Part shown: piece after piece, positions 15,308 to 23,632 of the stretch | How positions within the stretch are numbered: the stretch's first letter is position 1 | Layout: each line of letters starts with the position of its first letter | Notes under the pieces: model-generated | What the model was told of the DNA's origin: nothing | Databases searched by the model: none | The model's input: only the letters and a program-made list of their open reading frames with translations | Made by a program: the position numbers and the translations under genes | Assembly: GCF_021560175.1 (NCBI RefSeq) | Contig: NZ_CP091110.1 | Span: 6,059,001 to 6,123,000 of the forward strand | Direction of reading: 5' to 3' | Source: Neobacillus drentensis | GTDB taxonomy: Bacteria > Bacillota > Bacilli > Bacillales > Cytobacillaceae | DNA: 64,000 nt

Positions 15308-17419
15308 TTAAGAAGCGACTGCCTGCCCGTCACCACAAACTGCTTTTTCAAGCAGCTCAGCCACATCGTAGGTAGCAACCTTTTCTTCCACTTCTTTTGC
15401 CTTCGTTCCATCGGAAAGCATCGTCAAGCAGTACGGGCAGCCCGAGCTGATCACGGATGGATTAACGGCCAGCGCCTGCTCTGTCCGGCTGACGTTGATG
15501 CGGTGTCCGGTTTCTTCCTCCATCCACATTAAACCGCCGCCTGCGCCGCAGCACATTCCTTTTTCACGGTTGCGTTCCATTTCGACAAGCTTCACACCCG
15601 GAATCGATTTTAAAATCTCCCGCGGCGGATCGTAGACGTCATTGTAACGCCCGAGGTAGCAGGAATCATGGAAGGTAATCTTTTCATTCACTGCATGCTT
15701 CGGAACGAGTCTTCCATCACGGACTAGCTGATAAAGGACTTCCGTATGATGGAATACTTCTGCTTCTAACCCGAAATCAGGATATTCATTTTTAAAAATA
15801 TTATAGGCATGCGGGTCAATCGTAATGATTTTCTTGACCTCTGCCTTTTCAAACTCCTCAATATTCTTGGCCGCAAGCTCTTGGAATAAGAACTCATTTC
15901 CTAAACGGCGCGGTGTATCACCAGAGTTCTTTTCCTTATTGCCAAGGATGGCAAACTTCACGCCTGCTTCATTCAGGAGCTTGGCAAACGATAAGGCAAT
16001 TTTTTGACTGCGGTTATCATAGGAGCCCATTGAGCCAACCCAGAAAAGGTATTCAAATTCTTCGCCGGCCTTATTCATTTCTTTCACGGTTGGAATGAGG
16101 ACATCCTCGCGGGCCTCACGCCAGTTCTCGCGCTCTTTACGGTTTAAGCCCCACGGGTTGCCTTGACGCTCAATATTGGTCATCGCGCGCTGGGCATCGG
16201 CATCCATCTTTCCTTCTGTCAAAACTAAGTAACGGCGCAGGTCGATGATTTTATCCACATGTTCATTCATAACTGGACATTGGTCCTCACAGTTACGGCA
16301 GGTGGTACACGCCCAAATCTCCTCTTCGGTAATTACATCACCAATCAAACTAGGGTTGTAAAGAGCGGCAGCCGCCGTTTCCTGTGCACCCTGACCTTGT
16401 GCCGCAAGTGCGATTTGATTTCCTTTTGAATTGGCAAATGCAAACGTCGGCACCCATGGCTGCTTAGAGGTCACAGACGCACCATGAAAGGTAAGGTGGT
16501 CGCGCATTTTGACGATTAAATCCATTGGTGAGAGCATTTTGCCCGTTCCTGTGGCCGGACACATATTGGTACATCGTCCGCATTCTACGCAGGCATAAAA
16601 ATCGATCATTTGGTGCTGGGTAAAGTCTTCAATTTTTCCAACACCGAACGATTCTTGTGATTCATCCTCAAAATCAACCTTTTTCAATTTCCCCGGTTTA
16701 TCCAATCGGTTAAAGTAGACGTTGGCCGGACCGGCAATTAAGTGGGCATGCTTGGACTGCGGCACGTATACTAAGAAGGTTAACAAGAATAATAAATGCG
16801 CCCACCATGCTATGTAAAAAACAACAATGGAGGCGGTTTCACTAATCCCTGAAAAAATAACAGAAATCACGGAAGCGATCGGCTCCGTCCATGATGGCTC
16901 TTCTCCATGCCAGATGAGGCCCATCCCATTCCCTAGTAAAACAGACACCATTAATCCGCCAATGAATAACAGAACCAGACCTGATTTAAAATTGCGTTTT
17001 AAGCGGACTAATTTTTCAACATAGCGTCGATGGAAAGCCCATACTACCGCAACGAGAATCATTAATGTGACAATCTCTTGGAAAAAGGTAAATCCCGCAT
17101 ACAATGGACCCAGCGGCAGATGTGATCCAGGTACAAGCCCCTTCCAAATAAAATCAATGGCGCCAAATTGGACTAAAATAAAGCCATAAAAGAACATGAC
17201 ATGAATGGCACCACTTTTTTTATCTTTTAAGAGTTTCTTCTGGCCAAACACGTTGATCCAAATTTTTTGCAGCCGTTCTTTGACATTGTGATCAAACTCT
17301 ACTTTCTTTCCCATTTTGATAAATTCAATTCTTGTTTTAACCACATAAACAAACAGACTGATTGCGTAAGCGGTTACAGCAAGAAATGCAATGAGATTGA
17401 CCCATAAAAGACCATTCAA
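15308..17419 (-). CDS. fadF: membrane-bound Fe-S oxidoreductase FadF
   Basis: FadF (YwjF) is thought to pass electrons from acyl-CoA dehydrogenase and ETF to the membrane quinone pool during beta-oxidation. The 703-aa protein has several N-terminal transmembrane helices (first about 250 residues). Two [4Fe-4S] motifs follow, CVECGRCTNMCP and CTTCRNCEDQCP. The C-terminal half has two CCG-type cysteine motifs (CCGAGGG and SGCPYC), as in heterodisulfide reductase subunits. A longer frame runs to 17515, but the TTG at 17419 giving MNGLLWVNL has AAAGGGG at 8 nt and yields the expected length (705 aa in B. subtilis). It has its own FadR-controlled promoter and terminator. Confidence 0.95.
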   Translation of the reverse strand: MNGLLWVNLIAFLAVTAYAISLFVYVVKTRIEFIKMGKKVEFDHNVKERLQKIWINVFGQKKLLKDKKSGAIHVMFFYGFILVQFGAIDFIWKGLVPGSHLPLGPLYAGFTFFQEIVTLMILVAVVWAFHRRYVEKLVRLKRNFKSGLVLLFIGGLMVSVLLGNGMGLIWHGEEPSWTEPIASVISVIFSGISETASIVVFYIAWWAHLLFLLTFLVYVPQSKHAHLIAGPANVYFNRLDKPGKLKKVDFEDESQESFGVGKIEDFTQHQMIDFYACVECGRCTNMCPATGTGKMLSPMDLIVKMRDHLTFHGASVTSKQPWVPTFAFANSKGNQIALAAQGQGAQETAAAALYNPSLIGDVITEEEIWACTTCRNCEDQCPVMNEHVDKIIDLRRYLVLTEGKMDADAQRAMTNIERQGNPWGLNRKERENWREAREDVLIPTVKEMNKAGEEFEYLFWVGSMGSYDNRSQKIALSFAKLLNEAGVKFAILGNKEKNSGDTPRRLGNEFLFQELAAKNIEEFEKAEVKKIITIDPHAYNIFKNEYPDFGLEAEVFHHTEVLYQLVRDGRLVPKHAVNEKITFHDSCYLGRYNDVYDPPREILKSIPGVKLVEMERNREKGMCCGAGGGLMWMEEETGHRINVSRTEQALAVNPSVISSGCPYCLTMLSDGTKAKEVEEKVATYDVAELLEKAVCGDGQAVAS

Positions 17420-17494
17420 GTAAAACGCCCCTTTCTTTGTTTCTCCCCGATTGTTTGTAGAAAATAATAAATTTTCAGAATTGTATCTATGTCT

Positions 17495-17523
17495 ATTATA
17501 AAAATGAATGAGCATTCAGTCAA
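17495..17523 (-). promoter_or_regulatory. fadF sigma-A promoter
   Basis: TTGACT, a 17-nt spacer and perfect TATAAT on the minus strand, about 76 nt before the fadF TTG start. The spacer is occupied by a FadR-type operator. Confidence 0.85.
17505..17522 (-). promoter_or_regulatory. FadR box in the fadF promoter
   Basis: TGACTGAATGCTCATTCA matches 16 of 18 positions of the B. subtilis FadR consensus TGAATGAMTANTCATTCA. It lies between the -35 and -10 elements, an ideal place for repression relieved by long-chain acyl-CoA. Confidence 0.75.
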
Positions 17524-17604
17524 ATCATTTTTATCAAATTGACCAACTTATAGAAAAGTTCGTACATGGGGACACTAACGAAACCGAATGGGGGAAGATT
17601 TTCG

Positions 17605-18807
17605 ATGAAATTTGTAGTCATTTTGAGTGGACTGCTTGTTCTTTTCATTATATGGCTTGTCTTAGATTTTAGCTTAGGCCGAAAGAAGCATCTGCTGATT
17701 GCAAACAAAGTGGAGACCGGCATCCTCCACAGCGAGTTTGAGATTTTTACACATGGCAAGGATTTTTTCCGGAGCTATTTTTCTGAGATTCAAAAAGCCC
17801 AAAAACATCTCCATATTTTGTATTATATTATAAAGAATGACAGCTTGGGACAAGAATTTTTCACAATTTTAAAAAAGAAGGCACAAGAAGGTGTCGAGGT
17901 CCGTCTGCTTATTGACCGGCTTGGCAGTTTAACGATCAAGAAAAAAGAGGTGAAGGACCTTAAGACCGCAGGCATCAGGGTCGCGTTTTGCAATCGGGTC
18001 AAACTTCCCTTCCTCTTTTACTCTGCCCAAGTTCGAAACCACCGAAAAATATCGATTATTGATGGAAAGATCGGCTTTATGGGCGGCTTTAATATTGGCA
18101 AAGAATACATTGATGAAGACCCGAAGCTTAGTCCATGGCGGGATTACCAGTTAAAGCTAACCGGTGAGGGTGTTCATTTTTTGCAGAGTGCGTTTTTGCA
18201 GGATTGGAACGAGTATGCGAGCGAAAAGGTTCACCATGATCCAAGGCTTTTCCCTCCACTGTCCAAAGGCAGCATCCGGCATCAATTAAACCCAACGGAA
18301 GCGGGGCTGTTGGAAGGAATTTTTATTGACCTGATGAGGAAGGCCGATCAATCGATTATCATCGGCACCCCCTATTTTATTCCAAGCTCAGCCATTTTTA
18401 AGGAATTACTGGCAGCGCGGCGGCGCGGCGTCCAGATTACGCTCATTGTCCCCTATACCTCTGATCATATCCTTGTCCAAGAGGCATCTTACCGTTTTTT
18501 ACGAAGGCTTTTAAAGGCAGGTGCCCAGGTTTATCAATACCAAAATGGTTTTTATCATGCAAAGACAATCCTGATTGATGATAAAATTTGTGATATTGGC
18601 ACTGCCAATTTCGATCGGCGCAGTTTATTTTTAAATAAAGAAATAAATTGCTATATCTATGATCCAGCCTTTATTCAGCGATTGAAGAATGTCATCGATC
18701 GGGACATCCTTGATTCTAAAAAGCTGTCGTTAACTGTTCTAAATAAACCAAATCTATGGCGATCTGTAAAAGAAACAATAGCTGGGGCTATTTGCTACTT
18801 TTTATAA
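17605..18807 (+). CDS. clsB: minor cardiolipin synthase ClsB (YwjE)
   Basis: A phospholipase-D superfamily enzyme that makes cardiolipin from two phosphatidylglycerol molecules at the membrane. The 400-aa protein starts with a transmembrane anchor (KFVVILSGLLVLFIIWLVL). It has the two HKD half-sites: NHRKISIIDGKIGFMGGFN and YHAKTILIDDKICDIGTANF. The second N-terminal helix of major Cls proteins is absent, as in YwjE. The start at 17605 follows GGGGGAAG; an upstream ATG at 17566 has no Shine-Dalgarno. It is divergent from fadF and 12 nt upstream of uvsE, the B. subtilis order fadF-ywjE-ywjD. Confidence 0.92.
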   Translation: MKFVVILSGLLVLFIIWLVLDFSLGRKKHLLIANKVETGILHSEFEIFTHGKDFFRSYFSEIQKAQKHLHILYYIIKNDSLGQEFFTILKKKAQEGVEVRLLIDRLGSLTIKKKEVKDLKTAGIRVAFCNRVKLPFLFYSAQVRNHRKISIIDGKIGFMGGFNIGKEYIDEDPKLSPWRDYQLKLTGEGVHFLQSAFLQDWNEYASEKVHHDPRLFPPLSKGSIRHQLNPTEAGLLEGIFIDLMRKADQSIIIGTPYFIPSSAIFKELLAARRRGVQITLIVPYTSDHILVQEASYRFLRRLLKAGAQVYQYQNGFYHAKTILIDDKICDIGTANFDRRSLFLNKEINCYIYDPAFIQRLKNVIDRDILDSKKLSLTVLNKPNLWRSVKETIAGAICYFL

Positions 18808-18819
18808 GGGGGAGTGTTG

Positions 18820-19779
18820 ATGATCAAAATTCGGTTTGGCTATGTGTCACATGCAATCAGTTTATGGGATGCATCCCCTGCGAAGGCACTGACTTTTACC
18901 CGTTATCAACAGCTTAGCGCCTCGGAGCGCAAGGAAAAGCTGCTCGAGGTGACGGGGTTGAATTTAAAGCATACCTTAAGGATGCTTTACTACAATCTAG
19001 CGCACGAAATTGAATTGTACCGGTTCTCAAGCTCGATTGTCCCCTTGGCGACACATCCAGAGGTGCGCTGGGATTTTACCACTCCTTTTTTGAAGGAATG
19101 GCGGGAAATTGGCGACTTAGTAAAACGGAATCATTTGCGCGTCAGTTTTCATCCGAATCAATTTACCTTGTTTACTTCTCCTAAAAAGACGATTACCGAA
19201 AATGCTGTCATTGATATGACGTACCATTATCAGATGTTTGAAGCAATGGGGATTGCAGACAAAGGGCTGATTAATATCCATATTGGCGGCGCCTATGGCG
19301 ATAAAGCCGCCGCACTGTCGCGATTTTATGAAAACCTAACCACCTTGCCTAGTCACATTAAAAAGGTCATGACCTTGGAAAACGATGATAAGACTTATAC
19401 GGCGGAAGAAACTTTAAAGGTGTGTGAAAAAGAAGAGATCCGGTTAGTGTTTGATTATCATCATCATATGGCCAATCTTAGTGAAGCCCCGCTCGAGGAG
19501 CTGCTGCCGCGAATATTTGGGACCTGGTCTAAGGGTGAAGTGGTGCCAAAAGTCCATATTTCTTCTCCAAAAAATGAAAAGGAATTCCGCTCCCATGCGG
19601 ATTTGGTCGATCCGGATTTCATTATGCCGTTTGTAAATTTACTGCGTGAGCTCGGGCAGGATGTTGATTTTATGATTGAGGCCAAGGCAAAGGATCAGGC
19701 GGCCTTAAAATTAGTCGAGGATTTAAGTAAATTGCGGGGATTTAAGCGGATAAGCGGGGCCAGCATTGAAATAAAATGA
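18820..19779 (+). CDS. uvsE: UV DNA damage endonuclease UvsE
   Basis: UvsE (YwjD) nicks DNA 5' to UV photoproducts and starts an alternative excision repair route, important in spores. The 319-aa TIM-barrel protein has the expected metal-ligand segments: VSFHPNQFTLFTS, NIHIGGAYGDKAAAL, MTLENDDKTYT, LVFDYHHHMAN, KVHISSPKNEKE and DFMIEAKAKD. An in-frame GTG lies 6 nt upstream, but the ATG at 18820 is better spaced from AAGGGGGAG. It follows clsB closely and is probably co-transcribed with it. A strong terminator follows. Confidence 0.94.
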   Translation: MIKIRFGYVSHAISLWDASPAKALTFTRYQQLSASERKEKLLEVTGLNLKHTLRMLYYNLAHEIELYRFSSSIVPLATHPEVRWDFTTPFLKEWREIGDLVKRNHLRVSFHPNQFTLFTSPKKTITENAVIDMTYHYQMFEAMGIADKGLINIHIGGAYGDKAAALSRFYENLTTLPSHIKKVMTLENDDKTYTAEETLKVCEKEEIRLVFDYHHHMANLSEAPLEELLPRIFGTWSKGEVVPKVHISSPKNEKEFRSHADLVDPDFIMPFVNLLRELGQDVDFMIEAKAKDQAALKLVEDLSKLRGFKRISGASIEIK

Positions 19780-19809
19780 AAGAGTCTCCGTTTACGCAGG
19801 AGACTCTTT
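19779..19809. terminator. bidirectional terminator uvsE / sspH
   Basis: AAAGAGTCTCC-loop-GGAGACTCTTTT: 11-bp perfect stem with A-tract on one side and T-tract on the other, between convergent genes. Confidence 0.9.
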
Positions 19810-19810
19810 T

Positions 19811-19990
19811 CTATTCTTCGATTAGATTGAGGACGGGAACATCTTGTTCATTCTCCGGATCCTTTCGGGTATAGATCCGCGCCATTTTCGTGGTTTCGTC
19901 AACATGTTGAATAATGACAGGGGTCCCATCATAGGTCACATTAATCATATCCGCTGATTCAAGTATTTCTTTTGCTCTTCCAATATTCAT
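19811..19990 (-). CDS. sspH: H-type small acid-soluble spore protein
   Basis: A 59-aa minor small acid-soluble spore protein, made in the forespore and packed in the spore core. Residues fit the SspH family: MNIGRAKEILESADMINV, then GTPVIIQHVDETTKMARIY, ending VPVLNLIEE. Length equals that of B. subtilis SspH (59 aa). GGAGTG stands 10 nt before the ATG. It lies between uvsE and argS and has its own forespore-type promoter and terminator. It is short enough to be missed by length-limited ORF searches. Confidence 0.9.
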   Translation of the reverse strand: MNIGRAKEILESADMINVTYDGTPVIIQHVDETTKMARIYTRKDPENEQDVPVLNLIEE

Positions 19991-20023
19991 TTGGACGGTT
20001 CACTCCTACTCAATTTCTATCTT

Positions 20024-20053
20024 TACTATCTGCATTTTTTTGGAAGATATTCA
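20024..20053 (-). promoter_or_regulatory. sigma-G-type promoter of sspH
   Basis: Minus-strand TGAATA, a 17-nt spacer, GATAGTA. This matches the sigma-G consensus TGMATA-N17-CATACTA at 6/6 and 5/7 positions and ends 34 nt before the sspH start. Confidence 0.6.
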
Positions 20054-20076
20054 TATTAAAAATAAAAATTACCCAC

Positions 20077-20117
20077 AAAAAAAGCCTCAAGGCTTCGTTT
20101 CCTAACCAAGAGGCTTT
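20077..20117 (-). terminator. argS terminator
   Basis: Minus-strand AAAGCCTC...GAGGCTTTTTTT shortly after the argS stop; a shorter alternative hairpin AAGCCTCAAGGCTT is nested at one arm. Confidence 0.75.
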
Positions 20118-20127
20118 CATTTATGTT

Positions 20128-21798
20128 TTACATTTTTTCTGGAGCTGAAACGCCAATTAAAGCAAGCGCATTTTTAAGTGTGATCTGCACGGATTTTACC
20201 AGGGCAAGGCGTGCTTTCGTGCGGTCTAGATTGTCGATATCAAGCACCTTGTCCGCATTATAAAAGCTATGAAACGCTGCCGCTAATTCCAAGATATAAT
20301 TCGTAATGCGGTGCGGGACACGCTTCTGTGCGGCCTCGCCAACAGCCGCCGGAAACTCGCCAATTTTCTTTAATAGGTCAATTTCTTTTTCAGAGCCAAT
20401 AAATGAAAAATCAGCATCTGACTCGACGTGAATTCCTTGGTCTTCGCCTGAACGAAGGATACTGGAAATTCGGGCATGGGCATATTGTGCATAATAAACT
20501 GGGTTTTCATTGGATTCCGATACGGCTAAATCCAAGTCAAAGTCCATATGCGTGTCTGAACTGCGCATCGCAAAGAAATAACGCGTCGCATCGAGGCCGA
20601 CCTCATCGACTAAATCACGCATCGTTACGGCCTTTCCGGTCCGCTTGCTCATTTTCATCTTTTCACCGTTTTTATAAAGGTGCACTAACTGAATGATTTC
20701 AACCTCGAGCGCCTCGCGGTCATAGCCGAGGGCCTGAATAGCTGCCTTCATCCGTGGAATATAGCCATGGTGGTCAGCACCCCAAATATTGATTAATTTT
20801 TCAAAACCACGCTCAAGCTTGTCCTTGTGGTAGGCAATATCCGGTGTTAAATATGTGTAAGAGCCGTCTTGCTTAATGAGAACGCGGTCCTTATCATCGC
20901 CGAAATCAGTTGAACGCAGCCAAGTTGCTCCGTCCTGCTCATAGATATAGCCTGTTTTACGGAGTGCAGCGAGTGCCTCATCGATTTTGCCATTTTTATA
21001 AAGGGAGGTTTCTGAGTACCATACGTCAAAGCCAACACGGAAATCTTCAAGGTCCTTTTTCAGCTTGGCCATTTCATATTTCAAGCCATACTCACGGAAA
21101 AATTCGAAACGCTCTTCATCCGTAACATTCACATACTTATCGCCGAACTCTTCTGCTAAAGTCTTACCGATTCCGATAATATCGGCACCATGATAGCCAT
21201 CTTCCGGCATGTCTTTCTCCAAGCCAAGTGCTTGGAAATAGCGGGCTTCTACGGACAACGCTAGATTATTAATCTGGTTGCCGGCATCATTAATATAGTA
21301 TTCCCGCGATACATCATAGCCTGCTTTGGCAAGGATATTGCTAAGCGAGTCGCCAACGGCCGCACCGCGTGCATGTCCAAGGTGAAGGTCCCCGGTTGGG
21401 TTCGCCGAAACAAATTCAACCTGGACCTTTTGGCGGTTGCCTGTTGTTGTTTCACCGTAGTGTTCCCCAGCTTGAAGAACGGTAGGAATTAAATCTGTTA
21501 AATAAGCATTGTTCATGTAAAAGTTAATAAAGCCTGGGCCCGCTAGTTCAATTTTTTCAATCGAAGCCTTTGTACGGTCAAAATTGGCAACCAAGGCTTC
21601 TGCAATCATCCGCGGTGCCTTTTTTGCAACTCGCGCAAGCTGCATCGCCATGTTGGTTGAATAATCACCGTGAGCCTTTTCCTTTGGGGTCTCGAGAATG
21701 ACATCGGGAATCTGTTCTTCTGAAGCTAGGCCTGCCTTCAGCACTGCCGCTTTGATCTCTTCTTTTAGTTTTGTTTGTACCTGTTCTACTATATTCAT
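20128..21798 (-). CDS. argS: arginyl-tRNA synthetase
   Basis: ArgRS charges tRNA-Arg with arginine in the cytoplasm. The 556-aa class I synthetase has the HIGH-type motif in GDLHLGHARGAAVGD (about residue 135) and the KMSKS-type motif in KMKMSKRTGKAVTM. A C-terminal anticodon-binding DALR domain includes RITNYILELAAAFHSFYNADKV. It overlaps the upstream ywiB by 4 nt (ATGA), so the two are translationally coupled. No T-box leader was found in the upstream gap. B. subtilis has the same ywiB-argS order. Confidence 0.97.
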   Translation of the reverse strand: MNIVEQVQTKLKEEIKAAVLKAGLASEEQIPDVILETPKEKAHGDYSTNMAMQLARVAKKAPRMIAEALVANFDRTKASIEKIELAGPGFINFYMNNAYLTDLIPTVLQAGEHYGETTTGNRQKVQVEFVSANPTGDLHLGHARGAAVGDSLSNILAKAGYDVSREYYINDAGNQINNLALSVEARYFQALGLEKDMPEDGYHGADIIGIGKTLAEEFGDKYVNVTDEERFEFFREYGLKYEMAKLKKDLEDFRVGFDVWYSETSLYKNGKIDEALAALRKTGYIYEQDGATWLRSTDFGDDKDRVLIKQDGSYTYLTPDIAYHKDKLERGFEKLINIWGADHHGYIPRMKAAIQALGYDREALEVEIIQLVHLYKNGEKMKMSKRTGKAVTMRDLVDEVGLDATRYFFAMRSSDTHMDFDLDLAVSESNENPVYYAQYAHARISSILRSGEDQGIHVESDADFSFIGSEKEIDLLKKIGEFPAAVGEAAQKRVPHRITNYILELAAAFHSFYNADKVLDIDNLDRTKARLALVKSVQITLKNALALIGVSAPEKM

Positions 21799-22220
21799 CT
21801 TTCTTCCTCCTGAAAGGTTATCTCCATATGGAATGTACCGGCAGGTGAGCCCTGCATCGTGAAATCATATAGAATATCAATCAGACCCTTTGTGTGTTCG
21901 AGTCTTCTTGTCATTGTCATTGTTTCAAATACCCCAAACGGCATCTCGTAGCTGCCTCTTAATTTCTTATGTAACTTGAAGGGCAGGCGCATCTTCACGG
22001 CTCCGCCTCGGAGGATTAGTGCCTCATCTGGCGCAACCTTCACAATTGTCCGGACCGTACCTTCTTCCAGCACTTCCTCGTATTTAAGGAATGAAGCCCC
22101 GTCTTTTTCAAAATAGCGGCCAAATACCTGCAGCTCTATGGTTTCTGAGCCTTCTTGCTGATGAATCGTTGTTTTCACATTAATCTTCATGGGAATCTCT
22201 GTAGTAGACAAACTTGACAA
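21795..22220 (-). CDS. ywiB: DUF1934 beta-barrel protein YwiB
   Basis: A small cytoplasmic protein (141 aa from the chosen start) of the YwiB/DUF1934 family, a calycin-like beta-barrel of unknown role found upstream of argS in many Bacilli. Alternating beta-strand character is clear throughout (FGRYFEKDGASFLKYEEVLE, GTVRTIVKVAPDEALILRGG). Start choice is uncertain: the TTG at 22220 has AAGGAAG at 8 nt and gives B. subtilis-like length. A GTG at 22229 and an ATG at 22190 (MKINVKTT) are alternatives. Confidence 0.85.
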   Translation of the reverse strand: MSSLSTTEIPMKINVKTTIHQQEGSETIELQVFGRYFEKDGASFLKYEEVLEEGTVRTIVKVAPDEALILRGGAVKMRLPFKLHKKLRGSYEMPFGVFETMTMTRRLEHTKGLIDILYDFTMQGSPAGTFHMEITFQEEER

Positions 22221-22365
22221 CTGTAACACTTCCTTTATTAAAAGGAATTTATCATCCTCTTTAGATCGTTCTCTAGTATCATAATTGACCTAAGTGCATT
22301 AAAGCATACTTTTTCTATTATAAACTTAGATCACCAACAAATCAAAAAAACGCCCGCCCCACACC

Positions 22366-22516
22366 GGGACAGGCACCCATTTCTTTCATGGTGTCAGGCA
22401 CCATTAACCATCAGGGCACTGTGGCTATACAACTAATGGTGACAAACTAATGGTGACAGGCACCGTTACCTAGCGAAGCACTGTGGCTATACATCTAATG
22501 GTGTCAGGCACCGTTT
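22366..22516. repeat. cluster of TGGTGnCAGGCACC repeats
   Basis: Four copies of the dispersed palindromic repeat lie at about 22366-22380, 22388-22405, 22449-22467 and 22497-22516, the last reaching the speB stop codon. The last two belong to a tandem duplication with a period of 62 nt that starts with CACTGTGGCTATACA at 22417 and 22479. The arms TGGTG and CACCA pair with each other. Confidence 0.8.
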
Positions 22517-23387
22517 ATTTTACCCAGCCTAGGATCATTTCGCGGATTAGTTTGCTGGCGGTGTTGGCTGTTTGTTCAGATGGGTCATAGATTGGCGCCA
22601 CTTCAACAAGGTCGCCGCCGACTACGTTAACTTCGGAACGGGCAATTGCATGGATAGAAGCGAGCAGCTCTTTTGATGTGATGCCGCCTGCATCAACCGT
22701 TCCTGTACCAGGTGCATGTGCAGGGTCAAGCACATCAATATCGATGGTGACATATACTGGACGTCCTGCAAGAGTTGGCAGAATTTCTTTTAATGGCTCC
22801 AACACTTCAAATTTAGAAATATGCATGCCGTTCTCTTTTGCCCACTGTAACTCTTCCTTCATGCCGGAACGGATTCCAAAAGAGTAAACATTTTTTGGTC
22901 CGATGTGTTCGGCAATTTTACGGATTGGGGTGGAGTGTGATAATGGCTCACCCTCGTATTCCTCGCGCAAATCCGTGTGGGCATCAAAATGGATAATCGC
23001 TAAATCCGGATACTTTTTATACATAGCCTTCATAACCGGCCATGAAACAAGGTGCTCACCGCCCATACCAAGCGGGAACTTGCCAGCCTCTAAAATCTGA
23101 TCAACAAATTCTTCAATCATATCAAGGCTGCGCTGTGCATTACCAAATGGTAGTGGAATGTCACCGGCGTCAAAATATTTTACCTCTTCAAGCTCACGGT
23201 CAAGGTAGAAGCTATACTCCTCTAGACCAACAGATACCTCACGAATACGGGCAGGGCCGAAACGTGACCCTGGGCGATAGCTCACTGTCCAATCCATTGG
23301 CATTCCATATAATACAACCTGACTATCTTCAAAATTCGGGTGGCTCTTAATATAAACATTACCCGAGTATGCCTCATCAAAACGCAT
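22515..23387 (-). CDS. speB: agmatinase
   Basis: SpeB hydrolyses agmatine to putrescine and urea in polyamine synthesis. The 290-aa ureohydrolase carries the binuclear manganese ligands in GMGGEHLVSW, HFDAHTDLREEY and TIDIDVLDPAHAPGTG, plus the C-terminal GGDLVEVAP. GAGAGGG precedes the ATG. It lies downstream of speE in the same orientation, as in B. subtilis speE-speB, so the pair makes putrescine and then spermidine. A repeat array separates them, but both can still be on one transcript. Confidence 0.96.
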   Translation of the reverse strand: MRFDEAYSGNVYIKSHPNFEDSQVVLYGMPMDWTVSYRPGSRFGPARIREVSVGLEEYSFYLDRELEEVKYFDAGDIPLPFGNAQRSLDMIEEFVDQILEAGKFPLGMGGEHLVSWPVMKAMYKKYPDLAIIHFDAHTDLREEYEGEPLSHSTPIRKIAEHIGPKNVYSFGIRSGMKEELQWAKENGMHISKFEVLEPLKEILPTLAGRPVYVTIDIDVLDPAHAPGTGTVDAGGITSKELLASIHAIARSEVNVVGGDLVEVAPIYDPSEQTANTASKLIREMILGWVK

Positions 23388-23409
23388 TCTATTATCCCTC
23401 TCTTTTATG

Positions 23410-23632
23410 TATTACCAGCCACAAACGATTTTTGTGACCGTTTTGTTTGTATTATGAACCCAAATGGGCGCAATTTTTCCTTTTTGTGACCGTAGGACCA
23501 CTTTTCTCGACACTTTGGTCACAAAAAACTATTTTTTTTACCTTCATTTCACTTTTCCTAACCCCAGCGGGCACAAAAAATCACTTTTTTGACCGTTCCG
23601 CCGCACAGCCACGGGGTATGGGCACAATTCCG
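23410..23632. repeat. degenerate tandem array between speE and speB
   Basis: Imperfect units around GGGCACAAAAAATCAC and TTTTTGTGACCGT recur with a period of roughly 20-24 nt and alternate in orientation over the whole gap. It is the third of four such gap arrays in the window. Confidence 0.5.

Noticed and set aside
22221..22514. T-box or other tRNA-responsive leader for ywiB-argS
   Set aside because: No specifier loop, T-box sequence or antiterminator was seen; the gap contains dispersed repeats.
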